64,000 bases of DNA, taken from positions 62,001 through 126,000 of the forward strand of contig NZ_RXFQ01000015.1 of the NCBI RefSeq assembly GCF_003951285.1, written 5' to 3'. The position numbers and the translations under genes were made by a program. The DNA is from Variovorax beijingensis. Lineage in GTDB: Bacteria; Pseudomonadota; Gammaproteobacteria; Burkholderiales; Burkholderiaceae_C. The notes below the pieces were generated by a model. The model was not told the origin of the DNA. It searched no databases and was given only the letters and a program-made list of their open reading frames with translations. Positions within the stretch are counted from its first letter, which is position 1. Every line of letters begins with the position of its first letter. Positions 17,757 through 25,687 of this stretch are shown here, piece by piece.

Positions 17757-18542
17757 ATGGCAACCCATACCCTGCAAACAGAGACGCCCGCCCCCGGCGA
17801 CAGCTACGTGCAGTCGTTCGCGCGCGGGCTCCAGGTGATCCGCTCGTTCAGCGAAAGCGCGCCGCGCCAGACGCTCAGCGAAGTGGCGGCCGCCAGCGGC
17901 CTCACGCGGGCGGGCGCGCGGCGCATCCTGCTCACGCTGCAGACGCTGGGCTACGTGGTGAGCGACGGCAAGCTCTTCACGCTCACGCCGCGCATCCTCG
18001 ACCTGGGCTTTGCGTATCTTTCCTCGATGCCGATCTGGAACCGCGCCGAGCCCGTGATGGAAGCGCTGGTGCAGCAGGTGCAGGAGTCCTGCTCGGCCGC
18101 GGTGCTGGACGCCACCGACATCGTCTACGTGATGCGCGTGCCCACCAAGAAGATCATGCACATCAGCCTGGGCGTGGGCTCGCGCCTGCCGGCCTACTGC
18201 ACCTCGCTCGGCCGGCTGCTGCTGGCCGACCTGGACGACGAAGAGGTGCGCGCGCGGCTCGAGGCCTCCGATCGCCAGGCGCTCACCAAGCACACGGTGA
18301 CCGACGTGGACGCGCTCATGGCCAAGGTGGCGCAGGCGCGCAGGCAGCAGTGGTGCCTGGTGAACCAGGAGCTCGAGGAAGGCCTGATCTCCGTGGCCGC
18401 GCCTATCGTCAACCGCCAGGGCCGCATGGTGGCCGCGCTCAACATCAGCGGACAGGCCAACCGCACCAGCGCGAAGGTGATGCAGGAGACGATCCTGCCG
18501 GCGCTGATGGATGCCGCGAAGAAGGTTTCGCGGCTGCTGTAA
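17757..18542 (+). CDS. pcaR: IclR-family regulator of the beta-ketoadipate pathway (PcaR/PcaU type)
   Basis: 261 aa. The N-terminal winged helix (QSFARGLQVIRSFSESAPRQTLSEVAAASGLTRAGARRILLTLQTLGYV) and the C-terminal effector domain (PVMEALVQQVQESCSAAVLD...YVMRVPTKKIMHISLGVGSRLPAYCTSLGRLLLA) are typical of the PcaR/PcaU/PobR subgroup, whose effectors are pathway acids such as beta-ketoadipate or protocatechuate. It is divergent from pcaIJF. The start is supported by AGAGGA 8 bases upstream. It should control pcaIJF and itself through the direct repeat. Confidence 0.93.
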   Translation: MATHTLQTETPAPGDSYVQSFARGLQVIRSFSESAPRQTLSEVAAASGLTRAGARRILLTLQTLGYVVSDGKLFTLTPRILDLGFAYLSSMPIWNRAEPVMEALVQQVQESCSAAVLDATDIVYVMRVPTKKIMHISLGVGSRLPAYCTSLGRLLLADLDDEEVRARLEASDRQALTKHTVTDVDALMAKVAQARRQQWCLVNQELEEGLISVAAPIVNRQGRMVAALNISGQANRTSAKVMQETILPALMDAAKKVSRLL

Positions 18543-18574
18543 AAAGAGGGCTGCCTCATCCAGTGCACCCGCGG

Positions 18575-18642
18575 AACCGGCTCTGCCGGGCCGCCGGGTG
18601 CGCCCCCCAGTGGGGGGAGGCGCCGAAGGCGCTTCGGGGGCG
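18575..18642. repeat. GC-rich palindromic intergenic element
   Basis: A compact set of inverted repeats: GCACCCG/CGGGTGC (18575-18601), CCCCCC-AGT-GGGGGG (18603-18617) and AGGCGCC-GAA-GGCGCTT (18618-18634). Elements with this CCCCCAGTGGGGG...GGCGCCGAAGGCGC look recur between genes in Comamonadaceae, in my recollection. Here it separates the 3' ends of convergent pcaR and a solute-binding gene, so it may act as a bidirectional terminator. Confidence 0.6.
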
Positions 18643-18643
18643 T

Positions 18644-19660
18644 CTAAACCTCGGAGTGGATGCCCTTCATGATGATCACGCCGCCCAGGCGCGTGGTGTC
18701 GGCGCGCATGCGCTTGGCCAGCGCGTCGGGCGAACCGGGCTGCGCCTGCCAGCCGGTCTTCAGCAGCGCCTGGCTCACTTCGGGCGAGCCGAGCACTTCG
18801 ACCAGCGCGGCATTGAGCCTGGCGATGGCGGCGGGCTTCATGCCCGCGGGCGCGGCCAGTGCGGTCCAGATCTCGAGGTCGGCGCCGCGCACGTCGGCGT
18901 CGCGGATCGTGGGCAGTTCGCTGGCCAGCGGGCTGCGCTCGGGCGAGGTCACGCCAATGGCCTTGAGCTTGCCCGACTTCACATGCGGCATGGCCAGGCC
19001 CGGCGGCAGCAGCGCCAGCTGGATCTCGCCCGCCAGCAGGCCTGCAATGACCTGCGGGTTGCCGGTGTAGGGCTTGTGCTGCGCGGTGATGGCGGCGCGG
19101 CTCTTGATGAGCTCCATGCCCAGGTGGCCGACGGTGCCCACACCCGGCGTGCCGTACTTGCCGCCGCTGCCGAGGTTGCGCACCCACAGCAGTTGTTCGG
19201 CCGACGTCTTGCCCGGGGCATTGCCCGACACCGCCAGCACCAGCGGCGCCGTTCCGATCATGCCCACGGGCGCAAAGTCTTTCTCGGGGTCGAAGCTCAG
19301 CTTGGGGTTGAGCAGCCTAGCAATGGTGAGATTGCCGTTGATCAGCGCGCCGATGGTGTGGTCGTCGGTCGCCTTGGCCACCTGGTCGGCCACCAGGTTG
19401 CCGCTGGCGCCGGGCTTGTTCTCGACCGTGACCGGCTGGCGCAGGATCTTCGACAGCGGCTCGGCAATGGCGCGCGCCGCCAGATCGGGCGATGCGCCGG
19501 CGGGAAACCCCACGAGGATGCGAACCGGCTTGCTCGGCCAGGCGGCGTCGCCGCCGGCAGCGGCGGTGCCGGCGTGCTGGGCCCACGAACCGGGTGCAAA
19601 AAGCGATGCGGCAACTGCTGCTGCGCCGCTTTCGAGCAAGCGGCGTTTGGTGATCTTCAA
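18644..19660 (-). CDS. Second Bug/TctC-type solute-binding protein (TTG start)
   Basis: 338 aa assuming the TTG at 19660 (LKITKRRLLESGAAAVAASLFAPGSWAQ), which has TGGAG just upstream and places a Tat/Sec-like signal with a twin-basic KRR at the N-terminus; no ATG lies near. Motifs KPVRILVGFPAGASPDLAARAIAEPLSKIL, VENKPGASGNLVADQVAKA and HKPYTGNPQVIAGLLAGEIQLALL show the family. It is not adjacent to TctAB genes. It stands alone between pcaR and the LuxR gene, so the ligand is unknown; an aromatic-acid link is possible only by proximity. Confidence 0.88.
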   Translation of the reverse strand: MKITKRRLLESGAAAVAASLFAPGSWAQHAGTAAAGGDAAWPSKPVRILVGFPAGASPDLAARAIAEPLSKILRQPVTVENKPGASGNLVADQVAKATDDHTIGALINGNLTIARLLNPKLSFDPEKDFAPVGMIGTAPLVLAVSGNAPGKTSAEQLLWVRNLGSGGKYGTPGVGTVGHLGMELIKSRAAITAQHKPYTGNPQVIAGLLAGEIQLALLPPGLAMPHVKSGKLKAIGVTSPERSPLASELPTIRDADVRGADLEIWTALAAPAGMKPAAIARLNAALVEVLGSPEVSQALLKTGWQAQPGSPDALAKRMRADTTRLGGVIIMKGIHSEV

Positions 19661-19812
19661 GATGGCTCCAGAAAGAGTGGGAGGGAGTCCGGCAACGTTG
19701 CTGACGTCGCACTTACAGAACGTTACAGGATCGTGCTGCATTGCGCAACCGTTGACCCTGCTGCAGGCACGCCCCCCACCCCCGCGCCAGCCTCTGCGCG
19801 CCTCGATCCGCG

Positions 19813-20586
19813 TCAGTTGAAGAGGCCCTGCTGCCTGGCCTGGTGCACCGCCTGGGTCCGCGACTTGACGGACAGCTTGCGGTAGATGTTCTTCGCGTGA
19901 AACTCGATGGTGTTGACGGAAAGCGACACGGCCTCGGCAATCTGCTGGTTGCTCCAACCCTGGGCAATGAGGCGCAGCACTTTCAGCTCGCGCGGCGACA
20001 GCAGCGGCTTGCCTTCTGCCGGGCTCGCCGGCACGGGCTGCTGGATGGCGATCGGCTTCGGCTGGGCGGAAGCAGCAAACAGGCCGAGGATGCGGCGCGC
20101 GATGCGCGAATCCACCGGCGCGCCGCCGCGTTCGATGGAGCGCAGAAGGAACGCGAGTTCGGCGTCGTCGGCCTCGGTCAGCACGTAGCCCACCGCACCC
20201 GCGGCAATGGCGGCGCCCACCAGGCGGTCATCGTCGGTTTCCGACATGGCGATGACGTCGATGTGCGGATGGTCCCTGCGCACCTGGCGGATCAACGCCG
20301 CGCCACCGCCATCCGGCCCGTCCATGCCCACGAGCACGAAGCTGAAGGCCTGCGCGGCCAGCATGAAGCGGGCCTCGGCCTGCGTCGAAGCGGCTGCCAG
20401 CTGCAAGCCCGGCGCCGCCGCGGCAAGAATGCGCCGCATGCGTTCGGACACGCTCGGGCTGCCCTCGACGACGAGGGCGCCACCGCACATGCCGGCTCCA
20501 GGGCTGCCGGCGGATATCTGAGGGGCCACGCGCACTTTCCTTTCGGCCGCACAAGGCGTGCCGAGATTGATCTTTGGCTTGAACAT
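19813..20586 (-). CDS. LuxR/NarL-type regulator with degenerate receiver
   Basis: 257 aa. The C-terminal LuxR helix-turn-helix is complete (LLSPRELKVLRLIAQGWSNQQIAEAVSLSVNTIEFHAKNIYRKL). The N-terminal half has receiver-like layout, but the acidic pocket reads VVEGSPSVSERM instead of paired Asp. The phospho-acceptor position in FVLVGMDGPDGGGA appears to be Gly where LLDL is expected. Classical phosphorylation is therefore unlikely. It has no adjacent kinase and is divergent from the TPR/L,D-transpeptidase pair. Two CGTTACGTA sites lie in the shared promoter region, making it a candidate for reading that motif. Confidence 0.85.
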   Translation of the reverse strand: MFKPKINLGTPCAAERKVRVAPQISAGSPGAGMCGGALVVEGSPSVSERMRRILAAAAPGLQLAAASTQAEARFMLAAQAFSFVLVGMDGPDGGGAALIRQVRRDHPHIDVIAMSETDDDRLVGAAIAAGAVGYVLTEADDAELAFLLRSIERGGAPVDSRIARRILGLFAASAQPKPIAIQQPVPASPAEGKPLLSPRELKVLRLIAQGWSNQQIAEAVSLSVNTIEFHAKNIYRKLSVKSRTQAVHQARQQGLFN

Positions 20587-20734
20587 TGCATGAACGATGC
20601 CCGGCCGGGGAGGCCGGCGTGGCGCCCGGCACTTCGATGCATGCAGGCACTTCGGTTTTCATTGGCGAACCGGTTCCGGACCGGCTTTTCACGGGCTTGG
20701 AAGGTGCGGCTGGAGCGGCCGTTTTGTGGCCCCG

Positions 20735-20766
20735 CGTTACGTATTTGCCACAGTGCCCGTTACGTA
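20735..20766. promoter_or_regulatory. Paired CGTTACGTA sites between the LuxR gene and the TPR gene
   Basis: CGTTACGTA occurs at 20735-20743 and 20758-20766, 23 bp apart in the same orientation. A further GTTAC lies at 20829-20833, ahead of a possible -10 TACAAT (20843). The 305-bp gap holds no gene. The same motif recurs upstream of the pilus, secretion and giant surface-protein genes. Confidence 0.6.
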
Positions 20767-20891
20767 GCGCGCCCCTTGGCCACGCAGGTTTCAAGCAGTC
20801 AATTCGAGTGTCCGCACTGTGTCCGAAGGTTACTCCCCCACTTACAATCCCTGCCGCATCATCCCTTCCCCCACACGAGGTCTTGTCCGCA

Positions 20892-22031
20892 ATGCCCAAG
20901 AGCCCCCTGCCGCGCGCACGCTTTCGCTTTTCTCCCACCGTGCGTGCCCTGCTCCTGGCCACCGCCTGTGGCATGGCATTGCCCGTGCTCGCCGCCGCCG
21001 AGCACGATGAAGTCGACCGGCTCATGCAGTCCGGCAAGCTCGATGAGGCCATGACCCGCGCCGATGCGTTCCTGAAGGACAAGCCCAAGGACCCGCAGAT
21101 GCGCTTCCTCAAGGGCGTGATCCAGCTCGACACCGGCAAGCGCGCCGAGGCCATTGCCGCCTTCACCCAGCTCACGCAGGACGCACCCGAGCTGCCCGAG
21201 CCGTACAACAACCTCGCCGTCATCTACGCGAGCCAGAACCAGTTCGACAAGGCGCGCAGCGCGCTCGAAAGCGCCATTCGCACCAACCCGAGCTATGCCA
21301 CGGCGCAAGAGAACCTCGGCGATGTGTATGCGCGGCTGGCCAGCCAGGCCTACAGCAAGGCGCTGCAGCTCGACCAGAACAACACCGCGGTGCAGCCCAA
21401 GCTCGCGGTGATCCGCACGCTGTTCACGCCCGCGCCGGCTGGCGGCAAGCCCTCGGCCGTTGTCGCGGCGGCCGCGGCACCTGCTCCGGCACCCGCCCCC
21501 GTCGCGAAGGCGCCTGCCGCTCCGGCGCCCACGCCTGCGCCGGCCCCGGCACCCGTCAAGGCAGCAGCGGCCCCCGCAGCCGCACCAGCTCCCGCAGCAC
21601 CGCCGCCGCCCACGGTGGTGGCCAAGGCACCCGAGGCTGCTCCGGTGCCAGCGGCGCCCGCGCCAGCACCGGCCGCCGCGCCCTCTTCCAGCTCCACCGC
21701 CGAAGTCGAATCGGCCGTGCGCGGATGGGCCGCCGCATGGGCCGGCCAGGACATGGACCGCTACCTTGCCGCCTACGGCTCCGACTTCAACCCCGGCGGC
21801 GGACAAAGCCGCAAGAACTGGGAAGAAGAACGCCGCGCGCGCATCGTCGGCAAGTCGAGCATCAGCGTGAACATCGAGAACCTCGTGATCAGCGTCAACG
21901 GGCAGGCCGCAACCGCCAAATTCCGCCAGATCTACCGCGCCGACAACCTCAACATCTCGAGCCGCAAGACGCTCGAGCTGCAGCGCGCCGGCAACCAGTG
22001 GCACATTCGCAAGGAAAGCGTCGGCGGCTAG
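20892..22031 (+). CDS. Exported TPR protein with Ala/Pro linker and NTF2-like C-terminal domain
   Basis: 379 aa from the ATG at 20892. A signal peptide ending at PVLAAAE is followed by about three TPR units (residues 35-165: DEVDRLMQSGKLDEAMTRADAFL, AEAIAAFTQLTQDAPELPEPYNNLAVIYASQ, DKARSALESAIRTNPSYATAQENLGDVY). A low-complexity Ala/Pro hinge covers about 185-275. The C-terminal 105 residues (VESAVRGWAAAWAGQDMDRYLAAYGSDF...) look like the NTF2-like domain found at the end of Cds6-type L,D-transpeptidases. The next gene, overlapping by one base, encodes just such an enzyme. It probably acts with it at the cell wall. Confidence 0.85.
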   Translation: MPKSPLPRARFRFSPTVRALLLATACGMALPVLAAAEHDEVDRLMQSGKLDEAMTRADAFLKDKPKDPQMRFLKGVIQLDTGKRAEAIAAFTQLTQDAPELPEPYNNLAVIYASQNQFDKARSALESAIRTNPSYATAQENLGDVYARLASQAYSKALQLDQNNTAVQPKLAVIRTLFTPAPAGGKPSAVVAAAAAPAPAPAPVAKAPAAPAPTPAPAPAPVKAAAAPAAAPAPAAPPPPTVVAKAPEAAPVPAAPAPAPAAAPSSSSTAEVESAVRGWAAAWAGQDMDRYLAAYGSDFNPGGGQSRKNWEEERRARIVGKSSISVNIENLVISVNGQAATAKFRQIYRADNLNISSRKTLELQRAGNQWHIRKESVGG

Positions 22032-23464
22032 TGGCAGACATCGTCCGGCGCAGCCGGCTTCGGAACCCTGCGCTGCGGCGCGGTGCGAACATGCTTGCCG
22101 CGCTCATGGCGGCATCGGCCCTGCTGCTGGCAACACACGGCGCGGCAGCCGCCGCATCGACCAAGCCCGCGAGCGCCAAAACCAGCGGCGCCAAGGCCAA
22201 CAAGGCTTCCGCCGCCCGCCCGACCGCCAGGGAAGCCAAGGCCAGGACCACAAGAAAGGCTTCCGCGGCAGACGCAAGAACCGCTGCGGCGGCCAAGGGC
22301 GCCCCGCGCAGCAAGGCGGCAGCGGCTTCTTCTTCCGCAGCCTTGCAACAGGCCAGCAGCGCCGAAGCCCGCCTGATCGCGGTCTATGAACTGTTCGGAC
22401 GCGGCCAGCCGCGCCCCGCGCTGGCCAAGGCCCGCGACCTGGTGCGGGACTATCCCAACTTCCAGCTCGCGCAGCTCGTCTATGCCGACCTGCTCGCAAC
22501 GCAGGTGCCGCCTGCGCACGCCTTTTCCGACGCCACCGGCATCGGGCGGCTGCGCAGCGATCCGGCCATGGCCGACCTGCGCGAGGAATCCCGCCGGCGA
22601 CTGCAGGCCCTGCGCGACAGGCCGCCGGCCGGCACCGTGCCTTCGCAGTTCCTGGCACTGTCCACGCGCAGCCGCTACGCCATTGCAGTCGACGCCTCGC
22701 GCTCGCGGCTCTACCTGCTCGAGAATTCCGACAAGGGCCTGCAGCTGGTGGCCGACTACTACGTGTCGGTCGGCAAGTCGGGCATCGGCAAGGCCACCGA
22801 GGGCGACGCGCGCACGCCGCTGGGCGTTTACTACGTCACCAGCAGCCTCGACCCCAAGTCGCTGCGCGACTTCTACGGCGCCGGCGCGCTGCCCATCAAC
22901 TACCCCAACCCCTACGACGTGCGGCGCGGCAAGACCGGCAGCGGCATCTGGCTGCACGGCACCCCGCCCCAGCAGTTCTCGCGCGCGCCGCTCGCGAGCG
23001 ACGGCTGCGTCGTCATGGCCAACCCCGACCTCAAGCAGCTGCTGCGCAAGGTGCAGATCGGCGCCACCCCCGTGGTCACCGCATCCAGCCTGCAGTGGAT
23101 TCCGCGCCCGCAGGCCGAAAAAGAGGCCCAGACCTTCACCAGCGCGATTTCGGCCTGGAAAGATGCCAGGGCCAATGGCAATGAAGCGCAATTGAAGAAA
23201 TTCTATTTGCCCGATTTCCAGCGCAACGGCAGCAAGAAAAACACCGAAGGCTTTTCGGTGCTCCACGACGAAGTGGAATATGCCCAGGGCAAGCGCGTGC
23301 AGTTCAAGGACATGTCCTTCCTGCATTGGCGCGACGGCGACGACACCATGGTCGCCACCTTCGGCGAAGTCTTCGAAGGCGAGAAAAGCGGGCGCACCAG
23401 GCGCCAGTACTGGCTGCGTCAAGGCAGCGAGTGGAAGCTTTTCCACGAAGAAATCCTCGGCTGA
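22031..23464 (+). CDS. L,D-transpeptidase family protein (YkuD domain, Cds6-like tail)
   Basis: 477 aa from the GTG that overlaps the upstream stop (TAGTG); ATG at 22091 is an alternative. A signal segment (MLAALMAASALLLATHGAAAAA) is followed by a Lys/Ala-rich stretch, a helical repeat region, then the YkuD domain (YAIAVDASRSRLYLLENSDKGLQLVADYYVSVGKSG). The catalytic His is in WLHGTPP near residue 308 and the catalytic Cys in SDGCVVMAN near 326. The C-terminal 110 residues are a second NTF2-like domain akin to that of the preceding TPR protein. Such enzymes form 3-3 crosslinks, attach lipoproteins or process them; which one is not decidable here. Confidence 0.9.
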   Translation: MADIVRRSRLRNPALRRGANMLAALMAASALLLATHGAAAAASTKPASAKTSGAKANKASAARPTAREAKARTTRKASAADARTAAAAKGAPRSKAAAASSSAALQQASSAEARLIAVYELFGRGQPRPALAKARDLVRDYPNFQLAQLVYADLLATQVPPAHAFSDATGIGRLRSDPAMADLREESRRRLQALRDRPPAGTVPSQFLALSTRSRYAIAVDASRSRLYLLENSDKGLQLVADYYVSVGKSGIGKATEGDARTPLGVYYVTSSLDPKSLRDFYGAGALPINYPNPYDVRRGKTGSGIWLHGTPPQQFSRAPLASDGCVVMANPDLKQLLRKVQIGATPVVTASSLQWIPRPQAEKEAQTFTSAISAWKDARANGNEAQLKKFYLPDFQRNGSKKNTEGFSVLHDEVEYAQGKRVQFKDMSFLHWRDGDDTMVATFGEVFEGEKSGRTRRQYWLRQGSEWKLFHEEILG

Positions 23465-23494
23465 GACCCTCTCGGCGGTGAGGTAGGTACCCCT

Positions 23495-23527
23495 TAGGTG
23501 TGACTTTTTGCACACCCGACACACCTA
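23495..23527. promoter_or_regulatory. 8-bp dyad after the L,D-transpeptidase gene
   Basis: TAGGTGTG (23495-23502) and CACACCTA (23520-23527) are perfect inverted repeats around a 17-nt spacer with a T5 run. It could be a weak terminator or an operator; no strong U-tract follows the right arm. Confidence 0.35.
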
Positions 23528-23737
23528 TCTTGGGCGTTACATCTCCCGTTACAACTGCGTGCTACGTAACGCGTAACGGCTTTGTTCCCGTAACAAACGC
23601 TGTTTGAATGTTCCCAAGAAACGTAACGTTGTTCACCCATTCATGGGATGCGCACACACCGTGTCAGAGGGAAAAATGTGTCTCAGGACTGTTACTCCCG
23701 CTCCCGAGCGGGGTGCTTCCCGAGGACTGCAAAGGGC

Positions 23738-23752
23738 TGGCCGCCTTCCTGC
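23738..23752 (+). promoter_or_regulatory. Weak candidate sigma54 promoter of the Tad operon
   Basis: TGGCCGCCTTCCTGC has the invariant GG and GC at correct spacing, but matches only 4 of 6 and 3 of 4 positions of the -24 and -12 boxes. It is considered because the operon ends with a sigma54 activator gene. It overlaps the stem-loop at 23743-23781, and only one of the two may be real. Confidence 0.3.
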
Positions 23753-23781
23753 TTAGACCCCGAGGCCTAGCACAGGAAGGC
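23743..23781 (+). promoter_or_regulatory. Stem-loop in the leader of the pilin operon
   Basis: GCCTTCCTG (23743-23751) pairs perfectly with CAGGAAGGC (23773-23781), and the interior can extend with CT.AG/CTAG. The whole forms a 9-bp stem with a structured 21-nt interior about 100 bases before the flp ATG. I could not assign it to a known riboswitch class. Confidence 0.5.
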
Positions 23782-23879
23782 ATCGAACCCACGGGTTACT
23801 GTTGTTGATACACGGAGTTACGCTGTATAACATCCACCTGGCCAGCCTCACTTGTTAACACTTTTTTTAAGGGGAAATC

Positions 23880-24074
23880 ATGCTTCGCTCTATTACTCGT
23901 TTTCTGCGCGATGAAGAAGGTGCCACTGCAATTGAATATGGAATTATTGCGGGGTTGATTTCGGTCGCAATCATTGCCTTCCTTCCCGGAATTGGCACCA
24001 AGCTCGGGGTTATTTTTCAGAAAATCGACGCTGCCATCACGACGGCAGGAACGCCGGCAGGAACGCCGGAATAA
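23880..24074 (+). CDS. flp: Flp-type type IVb pilin
   Basis: 64 aa. The prepilin leader ends at Gly14 with cleavage expected before ATAIEYGIIAGLISVAIIAF; Glu and Tyr at mature positions 5 and 6 are the Flp hallmark. The hydrophobic helix is followed by a short soluble tail that repeats GTPAGTPE. A strong AAGGGGAAA ribosome site precedes the ATG. It is the first gene of the Tad cluster and the major pilus subunit. The gene is visibly less GC-rich than its neighbours, as is common for pilins. Confidence 0.95.
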   Translation: MLRSITRFLRDEEGATAIEYGIIAGLISVAIIAFLPGIGTKLGVIFQKIDAAITTAGTPAGTPE

Positions 24075-24088
24075 GACTATTTCTCCTC

Positions 24089-24586
24089 ATGGCGCTCGCG
24101 CTCCTGCTATGGCTCGTTCTTGCCATCGTCTATGACCTTCGCGAGCGCCGAGTCCCAAACTGGCTCGTGTTATTCGGCGGTGTCTTCGCGCTGGCGGCAC
24201 TTGCCACCACACAGCCATTCGATATCGGATGGTCTGAAGCGGGCCTGGGCGCTGCAGTGGGCTTCGGTTTTCTGCTGTTTTTTTATGCCACCGGCCTCAT
24301 GGGAGCGGGCGACGTGAAGTTCGCAGGCGTCTTGGGGTTATGGGTCGGTTTGTCGGACTTGATACCGATCTGGGTCGTGGCCAGCCTGATGGCTTTCGCC
24401 CACGCAGTTCTTTGGCGAAAACTAAGAGACTGGCCCATTTTTCCGCGACTTACCTCGATGGTCGTCGGGCCGTCGCGCGCTTCCGAGCCCGACGTCCCAG
24501 CTCGGCGGGTTCGCATCATTCCTTATGCGGCTTATCTCGCTCTAGCCGCCGCGGTGTGGATGGTTTGGGGCCGACAGGGTAGCTAA
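24089..24586 (+). CDS. tadV: Prepilin peptidase TadV/CpaA
   Basis: 165 aa, mostly hydrophobic with about five membrane segments. The aspartyl protease motif GAGDVKF lies near residue 72 and an earlier aspartate in VYDLRERRVPNW supplies the second catalytic acid, as in the short type IVb prepilin peptidases that lack methyltransferase parts. It processes Flp and the TadE/F pseudopilins. Fifteen bases separate it from flp. Confidence 0.93.
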   Translation: MALALLLWLVLAIVYDLRERRVPNWLVLFGGVFALAALATTQPFDIGWSEAGLGAAVGFGFLLFFYATGLMGAGDVKFAGVLGLWVGLSDLIPIWVVASLMAFAHAVLWRKLRDWPIFPRLTSMVVGPSRASEPDVPARRVRIIPYAAYLALAAAVWMVWGRQGS

Positions 24587-24652
24587 TCGCTCCGCCGCCA
24601 CGAGCTGTTCATCGATAGCTCTCGAATTGCTCCTCCCTCGACATGCCGCCCA

Positions 24653-25639
24653 ATGATCAATCTGACCAAAATCATCGCCGCCATCCTCGTGCTCCTGGCC
24701 CTCGCGCTTGGCAGCTATGCATGGTTGCTCAGCCGCCAGCCTCCACCTCCCGTTGCGGTCGCCCCCTCCGCCGCTCCCGGCAAGGCCGCCCAGGCACAGA
24801 CCTTCCCCGTGGTCGTAGCGGCCAAGCCGCTGCCCGCGGGCCAGGCGATCCCGGCCGACGCGCTTCGCATCGAGCGGCTGACGATCAATCCCGTGGGCGC
24901 CTTCCAGGAAACCGGGCCGCTCGCGGGACGCGTGCCGGTGATCGATCTGAGTGAAGGTACGCCGCTTTTCGAAGGCCAGCTCGTTTCGGGTCTGGCCCTG
25001 CGCGTCACCGAAGGCGAACGTGCGGTCGCCATCAAGGCCGATGAGATCATGGGCGTGGGCAACAAGGTCCAGCCCGGTGACTTCGTCGACGTGTTCCTGA
25101 TGCTGAAGTCCGACGGCAAGGACATCGACCGCAGCCAGGCGCGCCTGCTCCTGTCGCGCAAGCGCGTGCTGGCCTACGGCAGCGCTTCCGTCGATGGCCT
25201 GCCTTCCAAGATGGACAAGAACGGTGGTGCGCAGCAGCAAGCCCAGCGCGCTGAGGCGGCCCGCACCGCGGTGCTCGCGGTGCCGGTGGATGACATCAAC
25301 CGGCTGACGCTTGCCGAGAACAGCGGCCGCCTGCTGCTGGCGCTGCGCAACCCCACCGACATGTCGGAACCCGATCCGAAGCTTTTTGCCGAGCTGCCCA
25401 CCGCCTTGCAGCCACCTCCGCCGAAAGCCGGCGAGCCGCGCCGCCCGCCGCTCGAAGGCCTGGACCGCGCGCAGGCCGGCGTCACCACGGCAGATTTCGT
25501 GACCGGCGGCAAGCCGGGCGCCTTGCGCGCCCCGGCCATTGCTGCAGTACGGACTCCGACGGCTCGCACCAGCGGCTCTCGCGGCGGACTCAAGGTCGAA
25601 GTCATTCGCGGCGACCGCAGCGAAACCATCAATTACTGA
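24653..25639 (+). CDS. cpaB: Flp pilus assembly protein CpaB/RcpC
   Basis: 328 aa. N-terminal signal/anchor (KIIAAILVLLALALGSYAWLL) and a SAF domain at about 45-110 (VVVAAKPLPAGQAIPADALRIERL), followed by the RcpC/CpaB region (GERAVAIKADEIMGVGNKVQPGDFVDVFLML). Pro-rich and low-complexity C-terminal tail. CpaB works with the secretin in the outer part of the machine. Sixty-six bases separate it from tadV. Confidence 0.92.
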   Translation: MINLTKIIAAILVLLALALGSYAWLLSRQPPPPVAVAPSAAPGKAAQAQTFPVVVAAKPLPAGQAIPADALRIERLTINPVGAFQETGPLAGRVPVIDLSEGTPLFEGQLVSGLALRVTEGERAVAIKADEIMGVGNKVQPGDFVDVFLMLKSDGKDIDRSQARLLLSRKRVLAYGSASVDGLPSKMDKNGGAQQQAQRAEAARTAVLAVPVDDINRLTLAENSGRLLLALRNPTDMSEPDPKLFAELPTALQPPPPKAGEPRRPPLEGLDRAQAGVTTADFVTGGKPGALRAPAIAAVRTPTARTSGSRGGLKVEVIRGDRSETINY

Positions 25640-25687
25640 TCAGCAAACAGTGGCACGCCCATGCACGCCACGCAGGAAACGAACACC

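Larger units (their letters stand above)
23536..23821. promoter_or_regulatory. Cluster of GTTAC/GTAAC sites upstream of the pilin gene
   Basis: In the 415-bp gene-free region before flp the pentamer GTTAC or its complement occurs at 23536, 23548, 23566, 23573, 23590, 23623, 23691, 23795 and 23817. The densest part, 23536-23594, includes TACGTAACGCGTAACG. This is far above chance for such a stretch and suggests cooperative binding of a regulator ahead of the Tad operon. Confidence 0.6.

Noticed and set aside
23496..23512. AGGTGTGACTTTTTGCA as a sigma54 promoter before flp
   Set aside because: GG-to-GC distance is one base too long and the -24 box is poor.
23760..23815. tRNA T-arm-like sequence (GCATCGAACCCACGGGTT) before flp
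   Set aside because: No D or anticodon arm on either strand; the match is limited to the TCGAACCC string.
23640..23821. GEMM (c-di-GMP) riboswitch before the pilin gene
   Set aside because: A short GACTGCAAAGG-like stretch recalls the motif, but the second conserved domain and the tetraloop-receptor pair are not recognisable. A covariance-model search would decide.
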